Source of the DNA: Lawsonibacter sp.
GTDB lineage: Bacteria > Bacillota > Clostridia > Oscillospirales > Oscillospiraceae
Direction of reading: 5' to 3'
Assembly (NCBI GenBank): GCA_020025455.1
Contig: JAHHSC010000060.1
Span: forward strand, 1 to 8,050
DNA: 8,050 bases
This document shows positions 1-6,911 of this stretch, piece after piece. Position 1 is the first letter of the stretch. Each line of letters starts with the position of its first letter. Below the pieces are notes generated by a model. The model made no database searches. It worked only from the letters and a program-made list of their open reading frames with translations, and was not told the origin of the DNA. Made by a program: the position numbers and the translations under genes.

Positions 1-698
1 GCGCCGAGGGAGGCAGCGCCCACCATGTCCGGCGTGTAGTCCCCCGCCTGGGGCAGTACCGCTCCGGACCGGCCATGAAACGATATAACGCCGCCTTCTA
101 CCGACACTTCGGCCCATTTTTTCGCCTCTGCGGCGGCATTCTCCGCCGCTGCGCGGTCCGCTTTCGCCTCCGCGGCGTGTACCATGGCGTGGTCTGCCTT
201 CTCCCTTGCGTTCTCTGCTCCCCTCCGGGCTTCCTCGGCAAACCCCTCCGCGCGTGAGGCCGCGCCGGCCAGGTTCTTCATGTCCCCCCGGAGCGACTGT
301 ACCTCGGAGAGGGCGTTGGCTGCGTTGGCTGCAATCTGTTCCTGGGCAGACAGGGGAATATCCGGCAGAATGTCGCTCACCGCACCGGCCCGGGTCACGG
401 TGAAGGAGACCACGTTGGTAACAATCCGCACCGCAGGTGTTCCGCTTGTCTGTTCACAGCCGTGCACCCATACCTCCCAGCGGCCGGAGGCCAGATCCAG
501 ACCGGCCGCCCGATCCTCCACCAGTTCCGTCTCAAAGGTCCGGCCCTGCTCATCGCGCAGATGGAGCCACCGGTCCAGCAGCGCCCACTCATCGGAAAAG
601 GTCAGCTTGGCCGTGATGTAGCCTACGCTGTCCGACAGCAGCACCTCCGGTGCAAAGGCGGCCAGCCGCTGTCCCTTCACCTCAAATTTCAGTTCCAC
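1..698 (-). CDS. Tail fibre / baseplate-upper-like protein, N-terminal part (continues beyond window)
   Basis: The visible 232 residues show three parts. Residues 1-105 form a strand-rich domain (ELKFEVKGQRLAAF, SVGYITAKLTFSDEWALLDR) that resembles the N-terminal beta-sandwich of BppU-type baseplate proteins of Firmicutes phages. Residues 115-197 are an alanine/glutamate-rich helix with clear heptad-like repetition (AENAREKADHAMVHAAEAKA), likely a trimeric coiled-coil shaft. Residues 204-229 (VISFHGRSGAVLPQAGDYTP, then DMVGAA) are the FNGRxGAVxPQxGDYT...VGA fibre module seen in many phage tail fibres, here with H in place of N. The start is GTG at 698, with GGAGGTG 5 bases upstream that overlaps the previous stop (TAAGGAGGTG). 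The protein probably attaches to the tail hub with its first domain and carries the receptor-binding tip downstream, outside the window. Confidence 0.85.
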   Translation of the reverse strand, partial: MELKFEVKGQRLAAFAPEVLLSDSVGYITAKLTFSDEWALLDRWLHLRDEQGRTFETELVEDRAAGLDLASGRWEVWVHGCEQTSGTPAVRIVTNVVSFTVTRAGAVSDILPDIPLSAQEQIAANAANALSEVQSLRGDMKNLAGAASRAEGFAEEARRGAENAREKADHAMVHAAEAKADRAAAENAAAEAKKWAEVSVEGGVISFHGRSGAVLPQAGDYTPDMVGAASLG

Positions 699-710
699 TC
701 TCGCACCTCC

Positions 711-1094
711 TTATGCTCCGTTCTGGCTGCCCTTCAGAATGGCTGCCACCGACTGGGCCAGCTCATCCAGCGGTCTGCCCACCGCGCGGCACGCACCGTC
801 CAGCATGACCACCTGGCCGGGCAGCCCGGCAATTTTAGGCTCCGCGCCCGCCTGCTCGGCGGTGACGTGGTGGGGATTGCTGGTGTTTGCTGTGTGTCCG
901 GTGAGGGCAATGACGTCTGCTTTCCGCTCCCCCTGCCGATTCACCTCCGGAACCAGCGTCTGATTGAGGTAGTCCCTGGTTTCGTTGTGCAGGGCCTGAA
1001 TGTTCGTTCTGGCCTGCACCTCGCTCTGGACACAGGGGGGAAAATCCTCCGCCCTGGTCCAGTCTTTTTTAAATTCAAGTCCCGTGATTGCCAC
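711..1094 (-). CDS. Small tail-fibre-associated protein with NPHHVTAEQAGA motif
   Basis: A 127-residue protein of unknown precise function. Residues 23-60 are predicted helix (VQSEVQARTNIQALHNETRD), possibly trimerising. Residues 72-84 read SNPHHVTAEQAGA, a short motif seen repeatedly in phage tail fibres and tail-fibre assembly or adhesin proteins, where NPHxVTAxQxGA marks fibre modules. The C-terminal part (DELAQSVAAILKGSQNGA) is helical. The start is GTG at 1094, with AGGAG 9 bases upstream inside the end of the preceding gene. An ATG at 1101 is in another frame and stops after eight codons. The next gene begins 12 bases after the stop. It may be a fibre adaptor, a short fibre, or a chaperone; the motif supports a tail-fibre link but not which one. 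Confidence 0.7.
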   Translation of the reverse strand: MAITGLEFKKDWTRAEDFPPCVQSEVQARTNIQALHNETRDYLNQTLVPEVNRQGERKADVIALTGHTANTSNPHHVTAEQAGAEPKIAGLPGQVVMLDGACRAVGRPLDELAQSVAAILKGSQNGA

Positions 1095-1097
1095 GGT

Positions 1098-2975
1098 TCA
1101 TCGCTCCTTTCCCATGATCCTGTAGTAGACCCTGGCCGATACAATGGCCAGATCGGCTCCCGGCTCCTGGTTGCTCAGCGTCATGGAGAAGTGTCGCACA
1201 TGGCGGCAGCCGGGCTTCCGCTTGGCCGCCACCGCATACCGGGGCATCTCCAGATTGTAGTAACCCAAAATGCTCTCACCCAGCGCCATCCGCTGGCAGC
1301 TCTTCTTCCAGGTAGACAGGTCGGTCCGGTCGTACCGGCTCTCATAGTCGGTGTCGTAGCGGATTTTGATGTTGGACATGGTGTCGCTTCGGGTCGCAAA
1401 GTCCACCTCCACCACATCCTTCAGCCTGTCATAGGTGCCAAAGTTGGTGGTGGGGAACTGGTAGAGCTTGTCGATGCCCGCCCCATAGTCGCTGAAATAG
1501 CGGCCCATCCGGGTCACTCTGCCCTGGCGGTCCAGGTGGAGTGTGCAGTTGTTCCCATCCCGGAAAAAGCACACCGGCCGCAGCTGCGTCTGATAGTACC
1601 AGCATGGCTTCTCCATGCCGCTGACCAGATAGTCCCACAGATAGGCGTGTCCGTTGGCGCACAGCCAGTACCGGTTTCCGTCATCCCAGCTCACCGCCGT
1701 TTTCCCGGTCCGCACATCCCCTAAAAGCCCGTTTTTTCCGTCCCCGTTCACGTTGAGGCTGATGCACTCCACGTTGTTTTCATAGGCGGCACTGCTGGAC
1801 CGAATGACATGTACCCCCTGGTAGGTGTTGCAGAATACCAGGTTGTTCTCAATGAGCTGCACCGTCCGGGGGAGGTCGCACCCCACCTTATTGTTGATGT
1901 CGGTGTAAGTGAACAGAGGGATTTTTCGGCCGCTCACCTCGTCCAGCGAGAAGTCCAGCTTTCCTACGCTGTGCTCCTTGAGCACAATGGTGTCACTGTA
2001 CTGCCGCCCAAAGCCGCTCACAGGGTCCTCCGTATCCCCCACCAGGTTGTAGGCGGTCATAGGGAAGTAGCCCGGGTCCATGCTGAGTTCATCGTTGACA
2101 TTCCAGAATACGGCGTTTGGCTGCTTTGTGGAGCCCGCCAGCAGAATACAGATGCTCCGCATCCCGCCCGCCACCAGGGCGTAGGTGCAGTCCATGATCG
2201 AGGCCACTGCCTCCGTGTCGGCCTTTCGGTAGGTGATTTTCACCGTGTTGTTGGTGGGCGGTTCTGTGACCGGGGGCGCCGTTGTGAAGGTCACGTTCCC
2301 CTCTTTCAGGTCCACCCTGTAATCGGTCCCTTCTTTTTTCACCTGCTCGTCCACCTTCACCTCCACCACGCAGTCGATCTCCCCCACCGGCAGCTTGTAG
2401 GCCTTGGTGTTGCTCTTGGCGTTATACCAAATGATTTTGTCGGCGCTGAGGCGGTTTTCCGGCTGGTAGAGGTCCCCGCCGCCCGTGACCGGGTCGCTGT
2501 TGATGGCGACCACGGGCACGTGGGCGATCTCGGTCACGGAGACCGCCTTGAATCGGACCTCCTCGCCGGGCTGATACGCAATGCGGAAAAATCCGCCTCG
2601 GTTTTTGTAGAACAGCCAATCCAGATACCGGAAGAAGGTCCCCGGGTTCTCCGGCACCCCGCCGCACAGCTCGGTGAGCTCCATTCCATCCTCCCCGGGC
2701 GGTCCATAGTAGAGCTTCCCGCCGATATGGAAAAAGGCGTTGTCCCAGAACAGCTCACTCCAGCAGGCGAAGCCCTCCCCTCTGCCGGTGTCGCTGTTGA
2801 GCCACTTTTGGCCGTCCCGGCTCTGTAATACGCCGTTCTCCCACCAGAGGTTTTTCATATTTGGGGACTGATCCGGGGGCAGCCGGTACTCCAGCTCCCG
2901 CAGGTTCAGACCGCCGGTGAGCTTGGGATATTCCACCACCCGCCGCCCGTTGGCGGCCGGATAACGCAGTCTCAT
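1098..2975 (-). CDS. Tail-hub / stabilization protein (P22 gp10-like)
   Basis: A 625-residue protein, strand-rich throughout, immediately after the connector as in short-tailed phages, where gp10/gp12-type proteins form the tail nozzle. Residues 20-57 carry the signature TGGLNLRELEYRLPPDQSPN followed by MKNLWWENGVLQSRDGQKW, matching the 'GGLN...N...L..R.G' opening of phage stabilization/tail-nozzle proteins. Residues 153-177 (VPVVAINSDPVTGGGDLYQP) match a motif I associate with the Clostridia members. Residues about 195-252 look like an inserted beta-sandwich module (EGTDYRVDLKEGNVTFTTAP). The remainder has repeated strand/tryptophan patterns consistent with a beta-propeller (for example ISLNVNGDGKNGLLGDVRTG, then HAYLWDYLVSG). 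The start ATG has AGGTGAGGA just upstream. It ends 3 bases before the next gene, whose ribosome binding site lies in its last codons. The P22 gp10 comparison is inference from synteny and motif. Confidence 0.82.
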   Translation of the reverse strand: MRLRYPAANGRRVVEYPKLTGGLNLRELEYRLPPDQSPNMKNLWWENGVLQSRDGQKWLNSDTGRGEGFACWSELFWDNAFFHIGGKLYYGPPGEDGMELTELCGGVPENPGTFFRYLDWLFYKNRGGFFRIAYQPGEEVRFKAVSVTEIAHVPVVAINSDPVTGGGDLYQPENRLSADKIIWYNAKSNTKAYKLPVGEIDCVVEVKVDEQVKKEGTDYRVDLKEGNVTFTTAPPVTEPPTNNTVKITYRKADTEAVASIMDCTYALVAGGMRSICILLAGSTKQPNAVFWNVNDELSMDPGYFPMTAYNLVGDTEDPVSGFGRQYSDTIVLKEHSVGKLDFSLDEVSGRKIPLFTYTDINNKVGCDLPRTVQLIENNLVFCNTYQGVHVIRSSSAAYENNVECISLNVNGDGKNGLLGDVRTGKTAVSWDDGNRYWLCANGHAYLWDYLVSGMEKPCWYYQTQLRPVCFFRDGNNCTLHLDRQGRVTRMGRYFSDYGAGIDKLYQFPTTNFGTYDRLKDVVEVDFATRSDTMSNIKIRYDTDYESRYDRTDLSTWKKSCQRMALGESILGYYNLEMPRYAVAAKRKPGCRHVRHFSMTLSNQEPGADLAIVSARVYYRIMGKER

Positions 2976-2984
2976 TTCCTCACC

Positions 2985-3596
2985 TCACTGAAAAAACCGG
3001 TAGGCGTCGGCCACGGGCCGCACCTCGGCGGTGAGCCCCGCCCCCATCCCGGCCAGCTTGTCCGCATACTTGTTGTGGAACAGGGCGCACAGATAGGGGT
3101 CATCCCGGTCCACCAGAAAGGCCGCCACATAGAAGGGGATGGCGTAGTGGGTCTCCGGTGCGTTGTCCAGCGCGTCGCTGTCCTGGGGCCGCTCATTCAG
3201 CAGCATGGGGTAGCGGTCATACTCCAGGGCGTAGTCCCCGTCCTCCTCTTTGGGCAGGATGAGACAGCGCTTTCCCTGAAGCATATAGCAGTTGGTGTGA
3301 ACGATGCCGCCCGTCCCCCCTTTGACGATGCTGCCCGTCCTCAGCTGGTAGAAATCCCCGGGCAGCTCGTAGCGCACCGTGCTGCCCGTCTCCTCTCTGG
3401 GCAGACTTCCCAGCCGCAGCACAGCGGGGATTTTCTTTGCCCCGGTGGCAATCTCCATCATGGCGTCATTCACAAGGCTGGGGATGCGGTTGAGGTAGTC
3501 CTGCTGGTTGTTGTAGGACCCCTCCACCCGCGCACCCGCCACAGAGTACTGGTCCAGCAGCTTCAGCACCTGGTCCCGCACCTGTCCGTAGTTCAT
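2985..3596 (-). CDS. Head-tail connector / portal adaptor protein (P22 gp4-like)
   Basis: A 203-residue protein between capsid and stabilization genes, the place of P22 gp4 and similar adaptors that bind under the portal after packaging to close the head and accept the tail. The N-terminus (NYGQVRDQVLKLLDQYS) is helical; the middle holds SLVNDAMMEIATGAKKIPAV and a short strand-rich insertion (YELPGDFYQLRTG to LEYDRYP), and a C-terminal helix block (AIPFYVAAFLVDRDDPYLCALFHNKYADKL) follows. This helix, strand insertion, helix layout is usual for the adaptor family. A GTG at 3605 is also in frame, but AAGGAG sits directly against it and 8 bases before the ATG at 3596, so the ATG is chosen. The stop is 9 bases before the next start. 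Assignment rests on layout and context; I cannot run a profile search. Confidence 0.8.
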   Translation of the reverse strand: MNYGQVRDQVLKLLDQYSVAGARVEGSYNNQQDYLNRIPSLVNDAMMEIATGAKKIPAVLRLGSLPREETGSTVRYELPGDFYQLRTGSIVKGGTGGIVHTNCYMLQGKRCLILPKEEDGDYALEYDRYPMLLNERPQDSDALDNAPETHYAIPFYVAAFLVDRDDPYLCALFHNKYADKLAGMGAGLTAEVRPVADAYRFFQ

Positions 3597-3604
3597 CCAG
3601 ATCA

Positions 3605-3610
3605 CTCCTT
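3605..3610 (-). promoter_or_regulatory. Ribosome binding site deciding the connector start
   Basis: AAGGAG on the minus strand abuts the GTG at 3605 but stands 8 bases before the ATG at 3596, which fixes the ATG as the likely start. Confidence 0.75.
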
Positions 3611-3618
3611 CCCTTCCA

Positions 3619-3646
3619 CGGGGCGGACCGTTCTCGGTCCGCCCCG
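3619..3646 (-). promoter_or_regulatory. Perfect 12-bp GC-rich hairpin after the capsid gene
   Basis: CGGGGCGGACCG (3619-3630) and CGGTCCGCCCCG (3635-3646) pair perfectly around a 4-base loop, AGAA in the transcript. The stem starts 9 bases after the capsid stop and ends about 8 bases before the connector ribosome binding site. The transcript continues TGGAAGGG with no U-run, so a strong terminator is unlikely. A partial attenuator, or a 3' barrier that stabilises the abundant capsid mRNA and lowers connector output, fits the position. Confidence 0.65.
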
Positions 3647-3655
3647 GTTCTGTGG

Positions 3656-4507
3656 TTACGCCCCGGCGTTCACCTTGGTCGCACCGTGATAAAAAATGGC
3701 ATCGGCCTTGTTGTTCAGCACAAAGGCATCATAGACGATGCGGCCCTCAACCAGCCAGCCGGAGATGCCGGGGGGATCGGTATGGACCTTGTAGCTCTCC
3801 AGCTGTTTGGGGGCGCAGCAGGCCAGGGGGTGGGTCAGGATAAAGGAGCAGCCCTCTGGCAGACGGGAGGCGGGTACCTTCACAATGCGGGTACCGTCCA
3901 CCTCACCCATGACGCCCTTCATAGCCATCTGCTGGCTCAGATCGCCGTACTTCATAAAAGAGGCATCCTGTTTAAGCAGGTTGGCGAACTTGTAGGAGCA
4001 CAGACACACGCGGCCGGAGTCGGGCACACTGGCGTTGCCCAGCACCTCCTGGGCGTTTAGCAGCAGCTCGTAGGCGTTACTCTTGGTGGGGGCCGTAGTC
4101 GCGGAGTGGCCGTCCTTGGCGCAGGCCGCAACGGCCAGCTTCTTGAACACATAGGTGTCGTACTCAGGTACGCACACCAGCTTCAGCTGCCGATCCAGTG
4201 CCTTGCCCGCATCCATGGTCATCTGGGTCTGGTTTTTGTCCCCTCGGTCAATGACAAAGGTGAAGGAGCGGTCACGGGTGACGGTCAGCTCCTGCACGCT
4301 GTTGCCCAGGTCGGTGGGGGTTCCGTAGCGGTTGGCGCCGGTGCGCTTGTAGTCGTTCATGGCCACGGTGGGCAGACTGTACACGTTTACCGTGCGTACG
4401 CCCTTAAACTCAAACTCCTGGCTGGTGACCAGCTGGGCCTGAGAGACCAGATCGAACCGCTCGTCGATCTTGGAGGCGTACTTGCTTGCATAGTTGGTAG
4501 TTGCCAT
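3656..4507 (-). CDS. Major capsid protein (HK97-fold type)
   Basis: A 283-residue coat protein that should form the icosahedral head shell. The N-terminus (MATTNYASKYASKIDERFDL) is characteristic of major capsid proteins of Clostridia phages. It is followed by a long strand-rich segment (FEFKGVRTVNVYSLPTVAMN, then VTRDRSFTFVIDRGDKNQTQ) as expected for the E-loop and spine region, a helical P-domain-like part, and a C-terminal GRIVYDAFVLNNKADAIFYH segment typical of coat proteins. Two in-frame ATGs exist, at 4516 and 4507. AAGGA ends immediately before the first but sits 8 bases before the second, so 4507 is chosen. The protein contains seven cysteines, including CLC and ACC. It follows the scaffold stop by 18 bases and is followed by a perfect 12-bp hairpin. 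Confidence 0.93.
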   Translation of the reverse strand: MATTNYASKYASKIDERFDLVSQAQLVTSQEFEFKGVRTVNVYSLPTVAMNDYKRTGANRYGTPTDLGNSVQELTVTRDRSFTFVIDRGDKNQTQMTMDAGKALDRQLKLVCVPEYDTYVFKKLAVAACAKDGHSATTAPTKSNAYELLLNAQEVLGNASVPDSGRVCLCSYKFANLLKQDASFMKYGDLSQQMAMKGVMGEVDGTRIVKVPASRLPEGCSFILTHPLACCAPKQLESYKVHTDPPGISGWLVEGRIVYDAFVLNNKADAIFYHGATKVNAGA

Positions 4508-4515
4508 ATCATTCA

Positions 4516-4520
4516 TCCTT
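4516..4520 (-). promoter_or_regulatory. Ribosome binding site deciding the capsid protein start
   Basis: AAGGA on the minus strand has no spacing to the ATG at 4516, with which it shares its last base, but ideal 8-base spacing to the in-frame ATG at 4507. The shorter capsid protein is therefore favoured by three residues. Confidence 0.7.
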
Positions 4521-4525
4521 TCTTG

Positions 4526-4819
4526 TTACCACTGGTCCAGTTCCAGACCACTGAGAAAATCATCCTTGGGGGCCTTCTGCACGCCGCCCTGTCCGGACAC
4601 CGCACCCACAGGGGCGCGGTATGCCGCTTCCTGGTTCTGCCGGTGGATTTTGTCCTCCCGCGCCGCCTGCGCGGCCTGCTCTTCCCAGGCCGCGGTCAGC
4701 TCCGTTCCGTTTGCCCAGGCGTCTGCCACCTGGTCGGGCAGCTCCTCCACCTCGGGGTGTTTCTGGGCAAACTGAGCCGTCTCCTGTTCCAGGTCCCGCT
4801 CCTCTTTCATCGCTTCCAT
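4526..4819 (-). CDS. Putative short scaffolding protein
   Basis: A 97-residue acidic, mostly helical protein (MEAMKEERDLEQETAQFAQK at the start) lying exactly between portal and major capsid genes, where scaffolding proteins sit. Residues 1-65 are predicted helix rich in E, Q and A. A flexible Gly/Ala/Pro stretch (VGAVSGQGGVQ) follows, then a conserved-looking tail, DDFLSGLELDQW. Similar DPFL/DDFL-type tails end the small proteins found at this position in other Firmicutes phages, and the layout of a helical rod plus short C-terminal segment fits a scaffold that docks on the coat protein. It is far shorter than P22 gp8 (303 residues). The start is clear: AGGAGGTG, which overlaps the portal stop, lies 5 bases before ATG. 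Scaffold function is inferred from position and composition; a minor capsid or decoration role cannot be excluded. Confidence 0.72.
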   Translation of the reverse strand: MEAMKEERDLEQETAQFAQKHPEVEELPDQVADAWANGTELTAAWEEQAAQAAREDKIHRQNQEAAYRAPVGAVSGQGGVQKAPKDDFLSGLELDQW

Positions 4820-4831
4820 GTTCTCACCTCC

Positions 4832-6673
4832 TCATCCCTGTTTTCGGGCCGCCAGCTTTACGCCCCGTCTGGCCCACCGGTCCATGCCGCCGTAGCGGGC
4901 CTGCATACTGGAGGGCAGCTGTCCCACCAGCTCGTCCCCGTCTTTCGGTTCCGATCCCCCGCCTATCCCGGCGGGCACCTCGTCCAGGGTCCGCAGCTGT
5001 TCCAGCAGCTCCCGCTTCCGGGGGATCAGCTTGTCAGGCAGCCGCTCCAGATACTGCACCACATCCAAAATCCCGTCCCGGCGCAGGTTGTCCAGCGTCT
5101 GGGTCATGGCGATCTCGGAGAAATAGGTGGACGCGCCCACATCAATCCGCATATTGAGGCTGATGTGCTTGAGCTTACCGAAGTCAAACTCCTCCTTCAC
5201 CCGGCGCACCGTCTTGGTGGTCCTCATTCGGCCGGTAACCGGGTCCAGTATGGGCGCTCCCGTGCCGTCGGTCTGGACTTCCTCCATCTCGCGCTCCACC
5301 ACCACGGGCCTCACCCCGTAGTAGGTGGCCATCATGTCAGGCAGAATGGTCCCAATGTCCTCGGTCCACTCGTGGATGCCCGCCCGAATGTTCTCCAGGG
5401 GCACCTCCGCGTTGGTCTGGAGCACCATGAGGGCGGACGTGTTGTCAGGGCGCACATTGCCCATCTGGGCATCCGTTGCGCCCAGGCACTCCTTGGTGTA
5501 GCTCATCGCCTTGTCAATGAGGGCAAAGATCTGGCTGCTCATCTCGGCGGGCTGCAAATTCGCCGCCACCTGGCCGATCCCCTGACCGGGCTGAAGCCCG
5601 TGAACCGCAACCGCCTGGCCCACCTCGTTGGTCCAGCTGGAGATCAGATCGGCGTTGTACACCGTCTTGGGGAAGGCCATCAGCTGCATATGCCGCATGG
5701 CGGTGGCAAACATGGAGTTAATAAAAATCTGGTTTGGGATCAGGCCGGTAACCAGGGCCCTTCCGTGGTACTGGTTCTTCTGCCGCTCCCAGTTGCCCCA
5801 GGCCACGGGATAGAGGGCAAGTCCGGTGTCCACATCCTCGTAGATCACGGCGTCTCTGGTGGCCTTGGTGACGTGTACCGTGGTCACCTGCTCCACGGTT
5901 TTGCGGCCTAAGCGGTCTTTTTTATCCACATTTTTGCTGACTTTTGTGTACAGCAGAACATAGAGTGCCTTTCCCGTGGCCTCGTCTGCCTCCAGCTCCA
6001 CCTTGCCGCCGGAGCCGGGGAACAGGTGGTTCTCCCCGTCCGCCTGACTGGGTCCGGGGTTGCCGAAGCGTTCCGCCTCTTTCCGCAGCATCTCCACGGG
6101 GGCGCGGCCCACCAGCAGCACATAGGGCTGTTCCTGCACCCGGTGGTCGGCCGGGTTGCCGAACATCACGTTGATGCCATCCACCAGCTCCATTTTGATC
6201 TCCCCCCGGTAGTCACCGAATGCCCCGCCGTAGGGGCGGGCCTGGGGGTCAAAGTAGAAGTGGGCGCAGTAGTCGCCGGTCTGGGCCCCGTCGAAGAGGG
6301 CCTCGCGCACCCGGTAGTCAAAGCGCAGCTTGTCCAAAAGCCCGGTCACCGCCGCGTTGACAAACTCCGCCGCCTGCCCCTGGGGGTCCACCTGCCCGTC
6401 CCCGGCGTAGTAGGCCATGGGCTCATACCGCAGGGCCACGCCGGAGCTGGTCAGGGACGCAATAAACAGGCTGGCCACCCGCTTCAAAATGTTGAAGGTG
6501 GGCTTGGGAAGTCCCCGCATGGCGGGGGTGTCCGGCAGGTGGAGCCACTGGTTGCCCACAAAAAACTCCGTGTTGGTCTCCACCAGATCGTACTGGCTGG
6601 GGGTGAGCCTGGTGTTGTAGCGCCGCCCCTCCTCATAGAGCCGCCAGGCCATAGGGCTGTCGTTTTTCTTCAC
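4832..6673 (-). CDS. Phage portal protein
   Basis: A 613-residue portal protein, the dodecameric ring at the unique capsid vertex through which DNA enters and leaves and on which terminase and the connector dock. The N-terminus (residues 1-130) has the usual helical region and a conserved LPKPTFNILKRVAS segment. Residues about 395-430 carry the strongly recognisable block ECLGATDAQMGN, then RPDNTSALM, ending in PLENIR, typical of portals from Clostridia phages with P22-like heads. The C-terminus (about 530-613) is helical and basic (MDRWARRGVKLAARKQG). Length is within the range for P22-type portals, somewhat shorter than P22 gp1 (725 residues). The start is GTG at 6673, overlapping the upstream stop; a GAGGGGG stretch about 10 bases upstream is a plausible binding site. 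An ATG at 6652 has no ribosome binding site. The stop lies 12 bases before the scaffold-like gene. Confidence 0.93.
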   Translation of the reverse strand: MKKNDSPMAWRLYEEGRRYNTRLTPSQYDLVETNTEFFVGNQWLHLPDTPAMRGLPKPTFNILKRVASLFIASLTSSGVALRYEPMAYYAGDGQVDPQGQAAEFVNAAVTGLLDKLRFDYRVREALFDGAQTGDYCAHFYFDPQARPYGGAFGDYRGEIKMELVDGINVMFGNPADHRVQEQPYVLLVGRAPVEMLRKEAERFGNPGPSQADGENHLFPGSGGKVELEADEATGKALYVLLYTKVSKNVDKKDRLGRKTVEQVTTVHVTKATRDAVIYEDVDTGLALYPVAWGNWERQKNQYHGRALVTGLIPNQIFINSMFATAMRHMQLMAFPKTVYNADLISSWTNEVGQAVAVHGLQPGQGIGQVAANLQPAEMSSQIFALIDKAMSYTKECLGATDAQMGNVRPDNTSALMVLQTNAEVPLENIRAGIHEWTEDIGTILPDMMATYYGVRPVVVEREMEEVQTDGTGAPILDPVTGRMRTTKTVRRVKEEFDFGKLKHISLNMRIDVGASTYFSEIAMTQTLDNLRRDGILDVVQYLERLPDKLIPRKRELLEQLRTLDEVPAGIGGGSEPKDGDELVGQLPSSMQARYGGMDRWARRGVKLAARKQG

Positions 6674-6897
6674 CGGTTCTCATCCCCCTCATCGTCCAGC
6701 AGGCCATAGGCCCGCTCCACCGAGTAGTTCTGGAGCTGACGGAAGGCCGCCTGCTCCCGGCTCAGCTGCGCTCTCTCCCGGTCGCCGGGCAAGCGGGCAG
6801 CGCCCCCTCTGGAGGCCCTGCTGCCCAGCCAAAAGCCCAGGGCCAGCAGACCCAGAACCGTCACGGCTCCAGCTCCCCCAAGAATAAACGTTGTCAT
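6670..6897 (-). CDS. Small single-pass membrane protein between terminase and portal, function unknown
   Basis: A 75-residue protein that I do not recognise by name. Residues 4-25 form one hydrophobic, glycine-rich helix (FILGGAGAVTVLGLLALGFW) followed by SRASR, so the rest is predicted to be cytoplasmic by the positive-inside rule. The C-terminal half is charged and helical and ends in an acidic tail (LLDDEGDENR). The frame is open to 6945, but the start at 6897 is preferred: AAAGGAG lies 5 bases upstream, whereas the upstream start would overlap the terminase and carries no membrane-like sequence. Its TGA overlaps the portal GTG start by three bases (GTGA), implying translational coupling with portal. 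Position in the packaging cluster suggests a role in assembly or membrane association, or only a morphogenesis accessory. That is inference; it does not look like a holin, since there is one membrane span and no lysis gene nearby. Confidence 0.8.
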   Translation of the reverse strand: MTTFILGGAGAVTVLGLLALGFWLGSRASRGGAARLPGDRERAQLSREQAAFRQLQNYSVERAYGLLDDEGDENR

Positions 6898-6902
6898 CTG
6901 TG

Positions 6903-6909
6903 CTCCTTT
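6903..6909 (-). promoter_or_regulatory. Ribosome binding site deciding the small membrane protein start
   Basis: AAAGGAG on the minus strand lies 5 bases before the ATG at 6897. It selects that start over the longer frame that begins at 6945 inside the terminase gene. Confidence 0.8.
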
Positions 6910-6911
6910 CT

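Noticed and set aside
462..1724. 420-residue plus-strand open frame
   Set aside because: Antisense to the fibre, small fibre-associated and stabilization genes, with shadow-type composition and no ribosome binding site that I could support.
1809..2828. 339-residue plus-strand open frame
   Set aside because: Lies wholly antisense to the stabilization gene, which carries the family signatures; H/V/L/G-rich product.
2972..2996. Possible -1 frameshift at the TTTTTT run near the connector stop
   Set aside because: The in-frame arrangement is not a canonical slippery heptamer, and a shift would add only SEVRK before a stop. The next gene has its own strong ribosome binding site.
3619..3646. Intrinsic terminator ending the operon after the capsid gene
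   Set aside because: The hairpin is perfect but no U-run follows it on the transcribed strand, and the connector gene continues immediately with good translation signals. Kept instead as a possible attenuator or stability element.
4106..5911. 601-residue plus-strand open frame antisense to capsid, scaffold and portal genes
   Set aside because: Its product is rich in H, G, L and V without recognisable domains, and it crosses three well-supported genes. It is the usual antisense shadow in GC-rich DNA.
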